Below, piece after piece: positions 35,912 through 43,988 of a DNA stretch of 64,000 nucleotides (position 1 is the stretch's first letter; the number at the start of each line of letters is the position of its first letter). The notes beneath the pieces were generated by a model. The model searched no databases. It was given only the letters and a program-made list of their open reading frames with translations, and was not told where the DNA came from. Source of the DNA: UBA2336 sp964404445 (GTDB taxonomy: Bacteria > Bacteroidota > Bacteroidia > Cytophagales > Cyclobacteriaceae); contig CAYOJW010000002.1 in the NCBI GenBank assembly GCA_964404445.1, forward strand, positions 372,001-436,000. The letters are read 5' to 3'. The position numbers and the translations under genes are program-made.

Positions 35912-37528
35912 ATGAAAAAATCAATTATCCTTTCGTTTATGCTGGCCGTATTGGCCGGTTCGGCTGTTGCACAAAAACCAGCCGCTGAAATCCACATTGT
36001 ACCCAAACCGGTTTCGCTAACCGTAACAGCCGGTTCACTCGATGTAAAAAAAGGCGTTGCCTTCTCTGCCGACAATGGCGTGGGAAAAACCACAGTATCG
36101 TTTCTCGAAGATTTTTTTAAAACCAAAAATATCCCGGTAAAGCTAACGGCTAAAAACAGAACACTTTACCTTTCGCTCATCAAAGATTCTTCTTTAGGCG
36201 ATGAAGGTTATAAACTATCAGTATCGGATGAAGGCATTCGCCTCAGCGCCAATACCGAAACCGGTTTATTTTACGCGGCACAAACGCTGATACAGGTTAC
36301 GCCTATCAACGGAACAAAAATTCCGTTTGTTGAAATTACCGATTACCCACGGTTTGGGTATCGCGGATTGCATTTGGATGTGTGCCGCCATTTATTCCCG
36401 GTTGAGTTTATCAAAAAATACATCGACCTGATGGCGCGCCATAAATTCAACCGCTTTCACTGGCATTTAACCGATGACCAGGGCTGGCGTATTGAAATCA
36501 AAAAATACCCGAAACTCCAGGAAATTGCCGCATACCGTAACGAAACCATTATCGGCCATGCCGGTAAAAGCAACACCTACGATGGCAAACGCTATGGCGG
36601 ATTTTATTCACAGGAAGAAATTAAAGACGTGATTCAATATGCAGCCGAACGTCACGTAACCATCATCCCCGAAATTGAAATGCCCGGCCATGCACAGGCT
36701 GCCATTGCGGCTTACCCCGAATTAGGCTGTACAGGCGAACACATCGAAACCGCTACAACGTATGGCGTGTTCGACCCGATTTTTTGCGCAGGCAAAGAAA
36801 CATCATTCAGCTTTTTAGAAGATGTGTTACAGGAAGTGATCGACCTCTTTCCCGGAACGTACATTCACATTGGCGGTGATGAAGCACCCAAAACCCGGTG
36901 GAAAGCCTGCCCGCATTGCCAACAACGCATTAAAACCGAAGGCTTAAAAGATGAACATGAATTACAGAGCTACTTCGTGCAACGCATGGAAAAATACATC
37001 AATGGTAAAGGCAAAAAAATCATTGGCTGGGATGAAATTCTGGAAGGCGGCCTTGCCCCAAACGCAACCGTGATGAGCTGGCGGGGCGAAACAGGCGGCA
37101 TTGCGGCTGCGAAAGAAAAACACGATGTGATTATGACACCTACCAGTTGGTGTTACTTCGATTATTATCAGGACACCAGCAAAACCGAACCGATGGCTAT
37201 TGGCGGACTTGTGCCTGTACGCAAAGTGTATAGTTATGAACCGATACCGCAAGAACTTGATCCTTCACAACACCAATACATTTTGGGTGCGCAGGCAAAT
37301 TTATGGACTGAATATATTTTAACGCCCGAACAAGCCGAGTACATGGTTTATCCGCGTGCGAGTGCATTGGCTGAGGTTGTGTGGAGCCAACGCAACAGCC
37401 GCGATTATATCGACTTCCTGCAACGCATGGAAACGCACTTGGAGCGCCTCCGGCTTTGGAACGTTAATTGCGCACAACATATCCGTAAAGAAATTGAATA
37501 CATTAAAAATCCGAAAACCAAAAAATAA
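35912..37528 (+). CDS. Family 20 glycoside hydrolase (beta-N-acetylhexosaminidase)
   Basis: It removes terminal beta-linked N-acetylglucosamine or N-acetylgalactosamine. The 538-residue protein has a signal peptide (MKKSIILSFMLAVLAGSAVAQ), the GH20b-like beta domain (25-150), and the catalytic barrel: YRGLHLDVCRHLFPVEFIKKYID, FHWHLTDDQGWRIEIKKYP, EIEMPGHAQAA, the Asp323-Glu324 catalytic pair in HIGGDEAPKTRW, and a SWRGE/WTEYI active-site lid. Start ATG 35912; a GTG/TTG form from 35879 would spoil the signal peptide. It probably acts in periplasmic chitin, glycan or murein turnover. It begins a run of closely spaced genes. Confidence 0.96.
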   Translation: MKKSIILSFMLAVLAGSAVAQKPAAEIHIVPKPVSLTVTAGSLDVKKGVAFSADNGVGKTTVSFLEDFFKTKNIPVKLTAKNRTLYLSLIKDSSLGDEGYKLSVSDEGIRLSANTETGLFYAAQTLIQVTPINGTKIPFVEITDYPRFGYRGLHLDVCRHLFPVEFIKKYIDLMARHKFNRFHWHLTDDQGWRIEIKKYPKLQEIAAYRNETIIGHAGKSNTYDGKRYGGFYSQEEIKDVIQYAAERHVTIIPEIEMPGHAQAAIAAYPELGCTGEHIETATTYGVFDPIFCAGKETSFSFLEDVLQEVIDLFPGTYIHIGGDEAPKTRWKACPHCQQRIKTEGLKDEHELQSYFVQRMEKYINGKGKKIIGWDEILEGGLAPNATVMSWRGETGGIAAAKEKHDVIMTPTSWCYFDYYQDTSKTEPMAIGGLVPVRKVYSYEPIPQELDPSQHQYILGAQANLWTEYILTPEQAEYMVYPRASALAEVVWSQRNSRDYIDFLQRMETHLERLRLWNVNCAQHIRKEIEYIKNPKTKK

Positions 37529-37537
37529 AGGTGCATT

Positions 37538-37879
37538 ATGAAAACGTCTGTTAAGATTTCCCTTGTTGCGCTGGTTGTGGCATTGATGGGCTTTTCGTTC
37601 GTTAAAGCTCAATTGGTTATTACCGTACGCAACGAATTGGGCAATACCGAAGACGGTGTAACCGTTCAACTGTTCGAGAAAGAAGAAGATTATAAAAACG
37701 AACAAAACGCAGTTTTTGAAGGTGTTACCGATGTCAAAGGCGTTGTGCGGTTTAAAGATGTAAAAGGGATCACCTATTACATACTCGCACGCAAAGGCGA
37801 TCAGGACAACACAGGCGGAGGCGAACAAACCAAACTTGACGAAGGCAAAATCAATAAAGTAACCATCATCATACAATAA
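37538..37879 (+). CDS. Small secreted beta-sandwich protein (carboxypeptidase-like regulatory fold)
   Basis: The 113-residue protein has a signal peptide (MKTSVKISLVALVVALMGFSFVKAQ) and one small domain: LVITVRNELGNTEDGVTVQLFEKEEDY, GVTDVKGVVRFKDVKGITYYILARKGD. The ...GN.EDGV.V.L(F)..., D.KG.V.F pattern matches the transthyretin-like/prealbumin or CarboxypepD_reg fold. It starts 9 nt after the hexosaminidase and 4 nt before NUDIX, so it is likely cotranscribed. Its function is unknown. Confidence 0.65.
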   Translation: MKTSVKISLVALVVALMGFSFVKAQLVITVRNELGNTEDGVTVQLFEKEEDYKNEQNAVFEGVTDVKGVVRFKDVKGITYYILARKGDQDNTGGGEQTKLDEGKINKVTIIIQ

Positions 37880-37883
37880 TACA

Positions 37884-38423
37884 ATGGCAGGAAGTGAACG
37901 GATTGAAGGGTTAACAAATTATACAACACCATACACCAATGAACAACCGTTCATTTCCCGTTTTGTTGAATTATTGCAAGGCGAACGTTGCTTCTTCCGC
38001 GATTACCTGCCCGGGCACATTACAGGCTCGGCCTGGATTGTGAACGAAGCACGTACCCATGCCCTGCTCGTACATCATGCCAAGCTTCATAAGTGGCTGC
38101 AACCGGGCGGCCATGCCGATGGCGATGAAAACGTACAGGCCGTTGCCCTGCGCGAAGCAAACGAAGAAACTGGTTTAACAAAATTACAGAAACTCACTCC
38201 GGGTATTTTCGACCTCGACATCCACCCGATTCCGGCACGGAACGATTTCCCCGCACACCTGCATTACGATGTACGGTACGCATTTACCGCTTCGCAGAAC
38301 GATGAACTATTATTGAGCGATGAATCGATTGCTGTAAAATGGATTCCGTTAGATGAAATCCCGGCACTTTCCGGCAACAACGATTCCATCCTGCGGATGA
38401 TCGCAAAAACAAAAGCTATTTAG
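37884..38423 (+). CDS. NUDIX hydrolase
   Basis: The 179-residue protein carries a complete Nudix box, GHADGDENVQAVALREANEETGL, matching GX5EX7REUXEEXGU, with PGGH just before it. It hydrolyses a nucleoside diphosphate linked to another moiety; the substrate is not predictable. ATG at 37884, 4 nt after the preceding small gene. Its last 8 nt overlap, on the opposite strand, a short gene (38416-38577). Confidence 0.92.
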   Translation: MAGSERIEGLTNYTTPYTNEQPFISRFVELLQGERCFFRDYLPGHITGSAWIVNEARTHALLVHHAKLHKWLQPGGHADGDENVQAVALREANEETGLTKLQKLTPGIFDLDIHPIPARNDFPAHLHYDVRYAFTASQNDELLLSDESIAVKWIPLDEIPALSGNNDSILRMIAKTKAI

Positions 38424-38577
38424 AGCTTACCACCATCAGGCAGAAAGCAATCACCACCATCCAGAATTTAATTCCCACCAAAGCCGGGATAATCACAATA
38501 TCGAGTTGCATCAGCACAGCCAGCAAAACAAGTAAAACTGCAATTATGCGCAGCACAGACCGCATTTTATTATTCAT
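38416..38577 (-). CDS. 53-residue two-helix membrane protein
   Basis: I translated codon by codon from ATG 38577: MNNKMRSVLRIIAVLLVLL then AVLMQLDIVIIPALVG and IKFWMVVIAFCLMVVSSK. Two hydrophobic helices are separated by an I-P-A turn. It overlaps the NUDIX stop by 8 nt. A full Bacteroidota promoter faces it: -33 TTG at 38626-38624 and -7 TATATTTG at 38604-38597 with a 19-nt spacer and 19 nt to the ATG. Not identified, but the promoter and conserved-looking topology support a real gene. Confidence 0.65.
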   Translation of the reverse strand: MNNKMRSVLRIIAVLLVLLAVLMQLDIVIIPALVGIKFWMVVIAFCLMVVSSK

Positions 38578-38596
38578 CGTTCGTACATTTACCGTT

Positions 38597-38626
38597 CAAA
38601 TATAAAGTGTTAAGTAAATAAAGCAA
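38597..38626 (-). promoter_or_regulatory. Bacteroidota promoter for the 53-residue membrane gene
   Basis: On the minus strand TTG (38626-38624, -33) and TATATTTG (38604-38597, -7) are separated by 19 nt, within the 17-23 nt range of the Bacteroidota consensus. The -33 TTG overlaps the Sua5 start codon on the other strand. Confidence 0.55.
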
Positions 38627-39573
38627 TGGCTGAGATCGGAACCGATATTGAAAAAGCTGTTCAGTTGTTGCAACATAACGAGTTGGTTGCGATCCCTACC
38701 GAAACGGTATATGGACTGGCGGGCAATGCGCTTAGCAACGAAGCCGTAACAAAAATTTTTACTGTAAAAGACCGGCCTCAATTCGATCCGTTAATCATTC
38801 ACGTACCCGGTTTACAACAAGCGTACAATTATGTTGCGGATATTCCCGCTGCCGCAGTAAAGCTTGCCGAGAAATTTTGGCCGGGGCCATTAACCCTGTT
38901 GCTTAAAAAGAAAAGCATCGTTCCCGATCTCGTTACTTCAGGGTTAGATACCGTTGGCATTCGTTGTCCCGATCACGCCTTAACACGTTCGCTGTTACAA
39001 CAACTCCCCTTTCCGCTGGCAGCGCCCAGCGCCAATCCGTTCGGGTATGTAAGTCCTACAAAACCCGAACACGTAAATGAACAACTTGGTGCAAAAATTC
39101 AATACATTTTAGATGGAGGCGTTTGTCCGGTAGGCATTGAATCAACCATTGTCGGGTTCGAGAACAGCACGCCCGTTGTGTATCGCTTGGGCGGATTAAG
39201 TGTAGAGTCCATCGAAGCCGTAATCGGAACTGTAATGCTGATGACCCACTCCTCTTCAAACCCTAAAACACCCGGCCAGTTAAAAAGTCATTACGCACCA
39301 CGCAAAAAAGTTATCATCGGCACGATTGATGAACTGCTGAAAACACAACCTGCCAACCGTACCGCAGTGCTTTCTTTTCAACACACTTATCCGGTAAAAC
39401 ACCAGATTACGCTCGCACCCTCCGGAAAAACCGAAGAAGCCGCACAACATTTATTTGAAGCTTTACGTACGCTGGATAAACTTGATATTGATTGTATCGT
39501 TACCGAACTTGTTCCCGAGCACGGATTGGGCAAAGCCATTAACGACAGACTGAGAAGAGCCGCTGCACAATAA
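38626..39573 (+). CDS. L-threonylcarbamoyladenylate synthase (Sua5 type)
   Basis: It makes threonylcarbamoyl-AMP for the t6A modification of tRNA. The 315-residue protein has the YrdC domain (IPTETVYGLAGNAL, VKDRPQFDPLIIHV, KFWPGPLTLLLKKK, SAPSAN-type LAAPSANPFGYVSPT, VCPVGIESTIVGF) and the extra C-terminal Sua5 domain beginning at PGQLKSHYAP (about 222), so it is the long Sua5 form rather than TsaC. No partner t6A genes are in the window. ATG 38626. Confidence 0.94.
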   Translation: MAEIGTDIEKAVQLLQHNELVAIPTETVYGLAGNALSNEAVTKIFTVKDRPQFDPLIIHVPGLQQAYNYVADIPAAAVKLAEKFWPGPLTLLLKKKSIVPDLVTSGLDTVGIRCPDHALTRSLLQQLPFPLAAPSANPFGYVSPTKPEHVNEQLGAKIQYILDGGVCPVGIESTIVGFENSTPVVYRLGGLSVESIEAVIGTVMLMTHSSSNPKTPGQLKSHYAPRKKVIIGTIDELLKTQPANRTAVLSFQHTYPVKHQITLAPSGKTEEAAQHLFEALRTLDKLDIDCIVTELVPEHGLGKAINDRLRRAAAQ

Positions 39574-39663
39574 ATTAGGACTTAAGTGTTAGGGCTTAGG
39601 CATCACCCGAAGCTCGAAACCCGAAAAACCTGTAACTTGAAACCTGAAAACAAAACCATAAGC

Positions 39664-40770
39664 ATGAAGAAAGTTCTTGTACTTACCGGTGGTGGCGATT
39701 GCCCCGGGCTTAATGCCGTTATACGCGCGGTTGCCAAGCGTGCCCGTAAAGAAAACCTGTCTGCCAACAAGCATGAACACTGGGAGGTTTACGGAAGCAT
39801 CGAAGCCTTTAACGGTGTACTAAACGAACCGCAGGAAATTGTAAAGCTTACAAGCAAACGCACTGCGGGCATTCACGTGAAAGGCGGCACCATTTTAAAA
39901 ACCACTAACAAATCGAACCCGATTAAATTTCCGGTTCCACAAGCCGATGGCTCTGTAAAATTTGAAGACCGCTCGGATATGCTGGCCGAAAAGCTAAAAA
40001 GCTTTGATGCCGTGATCAACATTGGTGGTGATGGTTCACAAAAAATATCAAAAGCATTGTTCGATAAAGGTGTGCCCATTATTGGCGTACCCAAAACCAT
40101 CGATAACGATTTATCAGCCACCGACATGACGTTCGGGTTTCAAACCGCTGTACAGATCGCTACCGATGCGTTCGACAAATTAGTTACCACAGCCGAAAGC
40201 CATCACCGGGTAATGATCATGGAAGTAATGGGGCGCGATGCGGGTTGGATTGCCCTGCATACTGCTATTGCCGGTGGTGCTGAAATCTGTTTGATCGCTG
40301 AAATCCCCTACGACATTGATAAACTTGTGCGCAAAATCGAATCGCGTTACAAAAACGGTCGCGGCTTTGTGAACATTGTAATTGCCGAAGGGGCAAAGGC
40401 CAAAGAAGGAACCATTACGGCATCGGCCGGGGAAAAAGGTTCGGAGCATGTTCGCTTAGGCGGTGTAGCGTATCAACTCTCAAAACAATTAAAAGATGCC
40501 GGCTGCAAAGCTGAAATCCGTGAAACCGTGTTAGGCCATGTACAGCGTGGAGGTACGCCTGTTGCGTTCGACCGCATTTTAGCTTCGTTGTTTGGTGTAA
40601 AAGCTATGGAATTAGTGCTTGAAGGAAAATTCGGCAACATGGTTACCTACAAAAACAATACTATCGGATATGTTTCGCTTGACGAAGCCACGCGCGGCCA
40701 ACATCTTGTTGACCGGTCATCCGATCTGGTAAAAGCAGCCAAAGGACTTGGCATTACGTTTGGTGATTAA
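39664..40770 (+). CDS. pfkA: 6-phosphofructokinase (group III, PKTIDND type)
   Basis: The 368-residue enzyme phosphorylates fructose 6-phosphate. It shows GGGDCPGLNAVIR (9-21), GGDGS (121-125), PKTIDND (143-149), MEVMGRDAGWIA and GHVQRGGTP. GGDGS with Gly at the position of E. coli Gly104 argues for ATP rather than pyrophosphate as donor (PPi enzymes have Asp there); PKTIDNDL is the group III marker. A TTG form from 39586 would include low-complexity intergenic repeat sequence and is rejected; ATG 39664 gives MKKVLVLTGGGD. The last 54 nt are duplicated exactly at 41408-41461. Confidence 0.95.
   Translation: MKKVLVLTGGGDCPGLNAVIRAVAKRARKENLSANKHEHWEVYGSIEAFNGVLNEPQEIVKLTSKRTAGIHVKGGTILKTTNKSNPIKFPVPQADGSVKFEDRSDMLAEKLKSFDAVINIGGDGSQKISKALFDKGVPIIGVPKTIDNDLSATDMTFGFQTAVQIATDAFDKLVTTAESHHRVMIMEVMGRDAGWIALHTAIAGGAEICLIAEIPYDIDKLVRKIESRYKNGRGFVNIVIAEGAKAKEGTITASAGEKGSEHVRLGGVAYQLSKQLKDAGCKAEIRETVLGHVQRGGTPVAFDRILASLFGVKAMELVLEGKFGNMVTYKNNTIGYVSLDEATRGQHLVDRSSDLVKAAKGLGITFGD
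40717..40770 (+). repeat. 54-bp direct repeat, copy 1 (3' end of pfkA)
   Basis: The last 54 nt of pfkA, TCATCCGATCTGGT...TTGGTGATTAA including the stop codon, recur without a mismatch at 41408-41461. The repeats are 691 bp apart and flank an antitoxin/toxin gene pair. The bases just outside differ (G/T before, A/C after), fixing the length at exactly 54. Confidence 0.98.
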
Positions 40771-40821
40771 ATAGGGATGTGCTTTTAATACCAAAAAAAA
40801 CATAAAACCTGCTATTTTAAT

Positions 40822-40829
40822 TATCTTTG
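40822..40829 (+). promoter_or_regulatory. Candidate -7 box of the toxin-antitoxin cassette (TATCTTTG)
   Basis: TATCTTTG matches TAnnTTTG, 23 nt before the antitoxin ATG. It lies between pfkA and the cassette, so the cassette carries its own promoter. Confidence 0.6.
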
Positions 40830-40852
40830 TTTTAACTGATTTCCATTTGTTT

Positions 40853-41017
40853 ATGACCATTACTGTAAAAAAACACACCACCCCTAAACAACTGAACGAA
40901 GGTCTTGCCAACCGCAAGTCCACTAAGGTAATTAGGGCTAAAAAGCATTTAGGCAAAGTAAAGTGGGGCGAAGACGCACTTGCCTACCAAAAACGTAAAC
41001 GTAATGAGTGGGATTAG
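40853..41017 (+). CDS. Small antitoxin of a PIN-toxin pair
   Basis: A 54-residue basic protein, MTITVKKHTTPKQLNEGL then ANRKSTKVIRAKKHLGKV and KWGEDALAYQKRKRNEWD. The C-terminal segment (Trp-x-x-Asp, KRKRNEWD) is the kind of toxin-binding tail seen in small VapB/PHD-type antitoxins; no clear DNA-binding fold can be assigned from such a short sequence. It overlaps the PIN gene by 14 nt, which suggests translational coupling. It would neutralise the PIN nuclease and probably autoregulate the operon. Confidence 0.7.
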   Translation: MTITVKKHTTPKQLNEGLANRKSTKVIRAKKHLGKVKWGEDALAYQKRKRNEWD

Positions 41018-41378
41018 GATTGTATCTGACACCAACCCATTGGTACATTTGTTAAATGGAAATGAACAAGTGGGCAACCACCTTGATGGCAAAGAATGCT
41101 GGATTTCGGTAGTTACCGAACTTGAACTTTTCGGAAAGAAAAACCTGAGCGAAGCTGATAAACGCCAAATACAAATACTTGTAAATAGTTGCTTTGTTAC
41201 CGATATACTACCAGGCATAAAAATCATTGTTAAAGATTTGCAACAAACCACATCGCTAAAACTACCCGACACCATAGTAGCTGCTACTGCCTTGTACTTA
41301 GGGTTACCGCTAATTACTGCCGACAAGGCGTTTAGAAAAGTAAAAGGTCTTGAACTGATACTATTAGATATTCAATAA
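41004..41378 (+). CDS. PIN-domain ribonuclease toxin (VapC-like)
   Basis: The 124-residue PIN-domain protein has the acidic active-site residues of VapC nucleases: Asp9 in IVSDTNPLV, Glu39 in VVTELELFG, Asp89 in LKLPDTIVAATA and Asp107 in LPLITADKAF. These toxins cleave RNA, often tRNA, when the antitoxin is lost. ATG 41004 lies inside the antitoxin frame; an upstream TTG (40980) would add 8 residues and is less likely. With its antitoxin it is bracketed by copies of the pfkA 3' end. Confidence 0.88.
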   Translation: MSGIRIVSDTNPLVHLLNGNEQVGNHLDGKECWISVVTELELFGKKNLSEADKRQIQILVNSCFVTDILPGIKIIVKDLQQTTSLKLPDTIVAATALYLGLPLITADKAFRKVKGLELILLDIQ

Positions 41379-41407
41379 ATATTTTATGCTTTTAGTCTTC
41401 AGGCAAT

Positions 41408-41461
41408 TCATCCGATCTGGTAAAAGCAGCCAAAGGACTTGGCATTACGTTTGGTGATTAA
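41408..41461 (+). repeat. 54-bp direct repeat, copy 2 (duplicated pfkA tail)
   Basis: Exact copy of 40717-40770, immediately downstream of the toxin gene and 27 nt before the ATG of the WG-repeat gene. It is not part of any gene here. Confidence 0.98.
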
Positions 41462-41488
41462 CACATTCTTATAAAAATAACTAAAAAC

Positions 41489-42547
41489 ATGAAACACACA
41501 TTTTCAATCTTTACATTTTTAGTGTGCCTTAGCTCTTCGGCCTGGGCGCAAACGTACGTGGTACAGGTAAAATCGGCACAAACCAAAAAATGGGGTTATG
41601 CTAATAAAGAAGGCAAACTGATTATCCCTGCCGAATACGCCAAGTGCTTTGAGTTTACACCAGATGGGCTGGCTACCGTGCAGGATCCTAAAACACGACA
41701 GTACCAGTTTATCAACCTGAAAGGAGAACCCCTCCCCGTTGAAATTAAAAACTTCCAGCTCATCAGCGCCATGGGGTTCGATGTACAGGGTTTTTCAGAA
41801 GGGTTAGTACCGGTTAAGGTAAATGGCAAATGGGGCTATCTGAATACAGAAGGCAAGCTGGCTATTCCGGCACAATACGATAAAGTGTTAGAGTTTACCG
41901 AAGGCCACGCGGCTGCCAAAAAAGGAACTGCCTATTTTATCCTCGACAAAAAAGGAACTGAAACCCCGGTTGCCGGTGTACTTGACATCAAACGTTTTTC
42001 GGAAGGGCTTGCCCCGTATGTTGATGCCTCCAAAAAAACCGGCTTTATCAATGCACAAGGCACTGTTGTTATTCCTGCACAATTTGAAAGCGTTGGTTAT
42101 TTCAGAGCCGGGCTTACCTGGGCACGAACAGCCGATAAAAAAATCGGGTATATCAACAAAACCGGTGAGTGGGTTATCCAACCGAAGTTTGATGTAGCCA
42201 AAGAATTTGATGCATCCGGAACTTACGCCCGCGTGCGCACAGGCGACCAGTGGAGCTATACCAACACGAAAGGCGAATTGTTTTATGTAAACGACACACA
42301 ACAATACGGTGATTTCGTCAGCGGGCTTGCGGTTGGTAAACGTGGTGAAAAATCAGGCTATTACAACACCAAAGGCCAATGGGTTATTGAACCCCGTTTT
42401 GATGGCGCCCGCGAATTTAAAAATGGTTTCGCTTCAGTAAAAGAAGGCAACTTGTGGGGTGTAATCAACGCCAAAGGCGAGTGGGTAATCAACCCGCAAT
42501 TTGAGGCCATCAAAGATATGGAATTGATCAACGGCCACGCTGAATAA
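41489..42547 (+). CDS. Secreted WG-repeat protein
   Basis: The 352-residue protein has a signal peptide (MKHTFSIFTFLVCLSSSAWAQ) and about seven WG-type repeats of 40-50 residues, each with a KWGYxNxEGKxxIPAxYD-like pattern (KKWGYANKEGK, GKWGYLNTEGK, KKTGFINAQGT, KKIGYINKTGE, EKSGYYNTKGQ, NLWGVINAKGE). WG-repeat proteins are beta-rich secreted or surface proteins, whose binding roles are mostly unknown. It lies just after the duplicated pfkA tail and may originally have followed pfkA directly. Confidence 0.9.
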   Translation: MKHTFSIFTFLVCLSSSAWAQTYVVQVKSAQTKKWGYANKEGKLIIPAEYAKCFEFTPDGLATVQDPKTRQYQFINLKGEPLPVEIKNFQLISAMGFDVQGFSEGLVPVKVNGKWGYLNTEGKLAIPAQYDKVLEFTEGHAAAKKGTAYFILDKKGTETPVAGVLDIKRFSEGLAPYVDASKKTGFINAQGTVVIPAQFESVGYFRAGLTWARTADKKIGYINKTGEWVIQPKFDVAKEFDASGTYARVRTGDQWSYTNTKGELFYVNDTQQYGDFVSGLAVGKRGEKSGYYNTKGQWVIEPRFDGAREFKNGFASVKEGNLWGVINAKGEWVINPQFEAIKDMELINGHAE

Positions 42548-42580
42548 CCGGCTGATCAAAATCAGTTCACGTTATCACCG

Positions 42581-42609
42581 AATGGTTTCGGGCTTTACCC
42601 GAAACCATT
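42581..42609 (+). terminator. Hairpin after the WG-repeat gene
   Basis: A 12-bp perfect stem AATGGTTTCGGG (42581-42592) / CCCGAAACCATT (42598-42609) with a 5-nt loop CTTTA, 33 nt after the stop. There is no long T-tract; it may terminate transcription or protect the mRNA end. Confidence 0.6.
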
Positions 42610-42650
42610 AACTTTACCCATATCCTACATACAACAAACGATTGTTCTTT

Positions 42651-43835
42651 ATGAAAACCATTAACGACATCAATTTTGATTCAAGACGTGCGCTCATCCG
42701 CGTGGATTTTAATGTACCCTTAGACAAAAATTTTAACGTTACCGATGATAACCGCATCCGCGCAACCATCCCTACCCTCACTAAAATCCTGAACGATGGC
42801 GGAAGCTGCGTATTGATGTCGCACTTAGGCAGGCCAAAAGATGGCCCCGAAGAAAAGTATTCGCTCAAGCATACCCTTAAAAAAACAGAAGAACTGTTAG
42901 GCCGTCCGGTAAAATTTGCCAGCGATTGTATCAGCGAAGAAGCCTTCAAACTTTCCAACGATTTAAAACCGGGTGAAGTATTGTTATTGGAAAACCTGCG
43001 TTTCTATAAAGAAGAAGAAAAAGGCGATGAAATTTTCGCCAAAAAACTTTCCAAACACGGCCATGTTTATGTAAACGATGCTTTCGGTACTGCACACCGG
43101 GCGCATGCCTCCACTACTATTGTAGCGCAGTTCTTTGAAGACAAATGTGCAGGTTTGGTAATGGCTGCCGAATTGGATAACGCCAAAAAGGTTTTAGAAA
43201 ATGCACAAAAACCTTTTACCGCCATTATGGGCGGTGCAAAAATATCGGATAAGATATTGATCATCGAAAAAATGTTAGATGTTGTCGATAACCTGATCAT
43301 TGGCGGAGGCATGGCTTATACCTTCTTTAAAGCATTGGGCGGGAACATCGGTAACTCGCTGGTAGAAGTCGATAAACTTGACCTGGCGAAAGAACTTATT
43401 CAAAAAGCTAAAGCAAAAGGCGTTGAGCTGTACCTGCCCATCGATTCGGTAATTGCCGATAAGTTCGATGCACAGGCCAATACCGATGTTGCCAACAACA
43501 TCAATATTAACGATGGCTGGATGGGACTTGACATTGGCCCCGAAGCCAGTAAAGTATTTGCCGCAGTCATTGAAAATTCAAAGACCATTTTATGGAACGG
43601 CCCGATGGGTGTTTTTGAAATGGAAAAATTTGAAAAAGGAACAAAGTCAGTTGCCGAGGCCGTGGTAAACGCTACCCGAAAAGGTGCCTTTTCGCTGATT
43701 GGCGGTGGCGATTCGGCTGCTGCCGTGGCTAAGTTTGGATTTGAAGACAATGTAAGTTATGTATCGACCGGTGGCGGTGCTTTGCTGGAATATTTTGAAG
43801 GTAAAGTTTTACCGGGCGTAAAAGCGCTGGAGTAA
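42651..43835 (+). CDS. pgk: Phosphoglycerate kinase
   Basis: The glycolytic enzyme transferring phosphate from 1,3-bisphosphoglycerate to ADP. The 394-residue protein has RVDFNVPLDKN, SHLGRPK, LLENLRFY, VNDAFGTAHRAHAST, GGAKISDKI, NGPMGVFEMEKFEKGT and GGGDSAAAVAKFG in order, the full set for the family. ATG 42651 is chosen over a TTG at 42642. Followed by a strong terminator. Confidence 0.98.
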   Translation: MKTINDINFDSRRALIRVDFNVPLDKNFNVTDDNRIRATIPTLTKILNDGGSCVLMSHLGRPKDGPEEKYSLKHTLKKTEELLGRPVKFASDCISEEAFKLSNDLKPGEVLLLENLRFYKEEEKGDEIFAKKLSKHGHVYVNDAFGTAHRAHASTTIVAQFFEDKCAGLVMAAELDNAKKVLENAQKPFTAIMGGAKISDKILIIEKMLDVVDNLIIGGGMAYTFFKALGGNIGNSLVEVDKLDLAKELIQKAKAKGVELYLPIDSVIADKFDAQANTDVANNININDGWMGLDIGPEASKVFAAVIENSKTILWNGPMGVFEMEKFEKGTKSVAEAVVNATRKGAFSLIGGGDSAAAVAKFGFEDNVSYVSTGGGALLEYFEGKVLPGVKALE

Positions 43836-43857
43836 ACCGCGAAATATTTCTATCCCC

Positions 43858-43889
43858 AAAAAAAGGTTACTGATCGGTAACCTTTTTTT
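43858..43889 (+). terminator. Intrinsic terminator of pgk
   Basis: A 13-bp stem AAAAAAAGGTTAC (43858-43870) / GTAACCTTTTTTT (43877-43889) with a 6-nt loop. The T-run closes the right arm. Confidence 0.92.
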
Positions 43890-43940
43890 GTTGTGCTTAT
43901 CCGGCTGTTCGCAATACTTTCGCGGAATAAACCGAATTGT

Positions 43941-43948
43941 TATATTTG
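43941..43948 (+). promoter_or_regulatory. Candidate -7 box of the RRM gene (TATATTTG)
   Basis: TATATTTG matches TAnnTTTG; the ATG is 40 nt downstream. No exact -33 TTG is present at the usual distance. Confidence 0.55.
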
Positions 43949-43988
43949 TTAATCCGATTATTAAAAACCCCATAAATCCCTGCGTTGT

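Noticed and set aside
37319..37876. 185-residue minus-strand open frame
   Set aside because: It runs antisense across the end of the hexosaminidase and the whole small secreted protein gene; its Phe/Asn-rich translation is a reverse-strand artefact.
39586..39663. Extended start for 6-phosphofructokinase (26 extra residues)
   Set aside because: The extension translates intergenic repeat filler (HPKLETRKTCNLKPEN) and precedes the normal family start MKKVLVLTGGGD.
39664..40770. Pyrophosphate-dependent phosphofructokinase
   Set aside because: PKTIDND raised this option, but the GGDGS motif has Gly where PPi enzymes have Asp, so ATP is the more likely donor.
40717..41461. CRISPR or tandem gene duplication as explanation of the 54-bp repeats
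   Set aside because: There are only two copies, separated by two genes, and only the extreme 3' end of pfkA is duplicated, not the gene.
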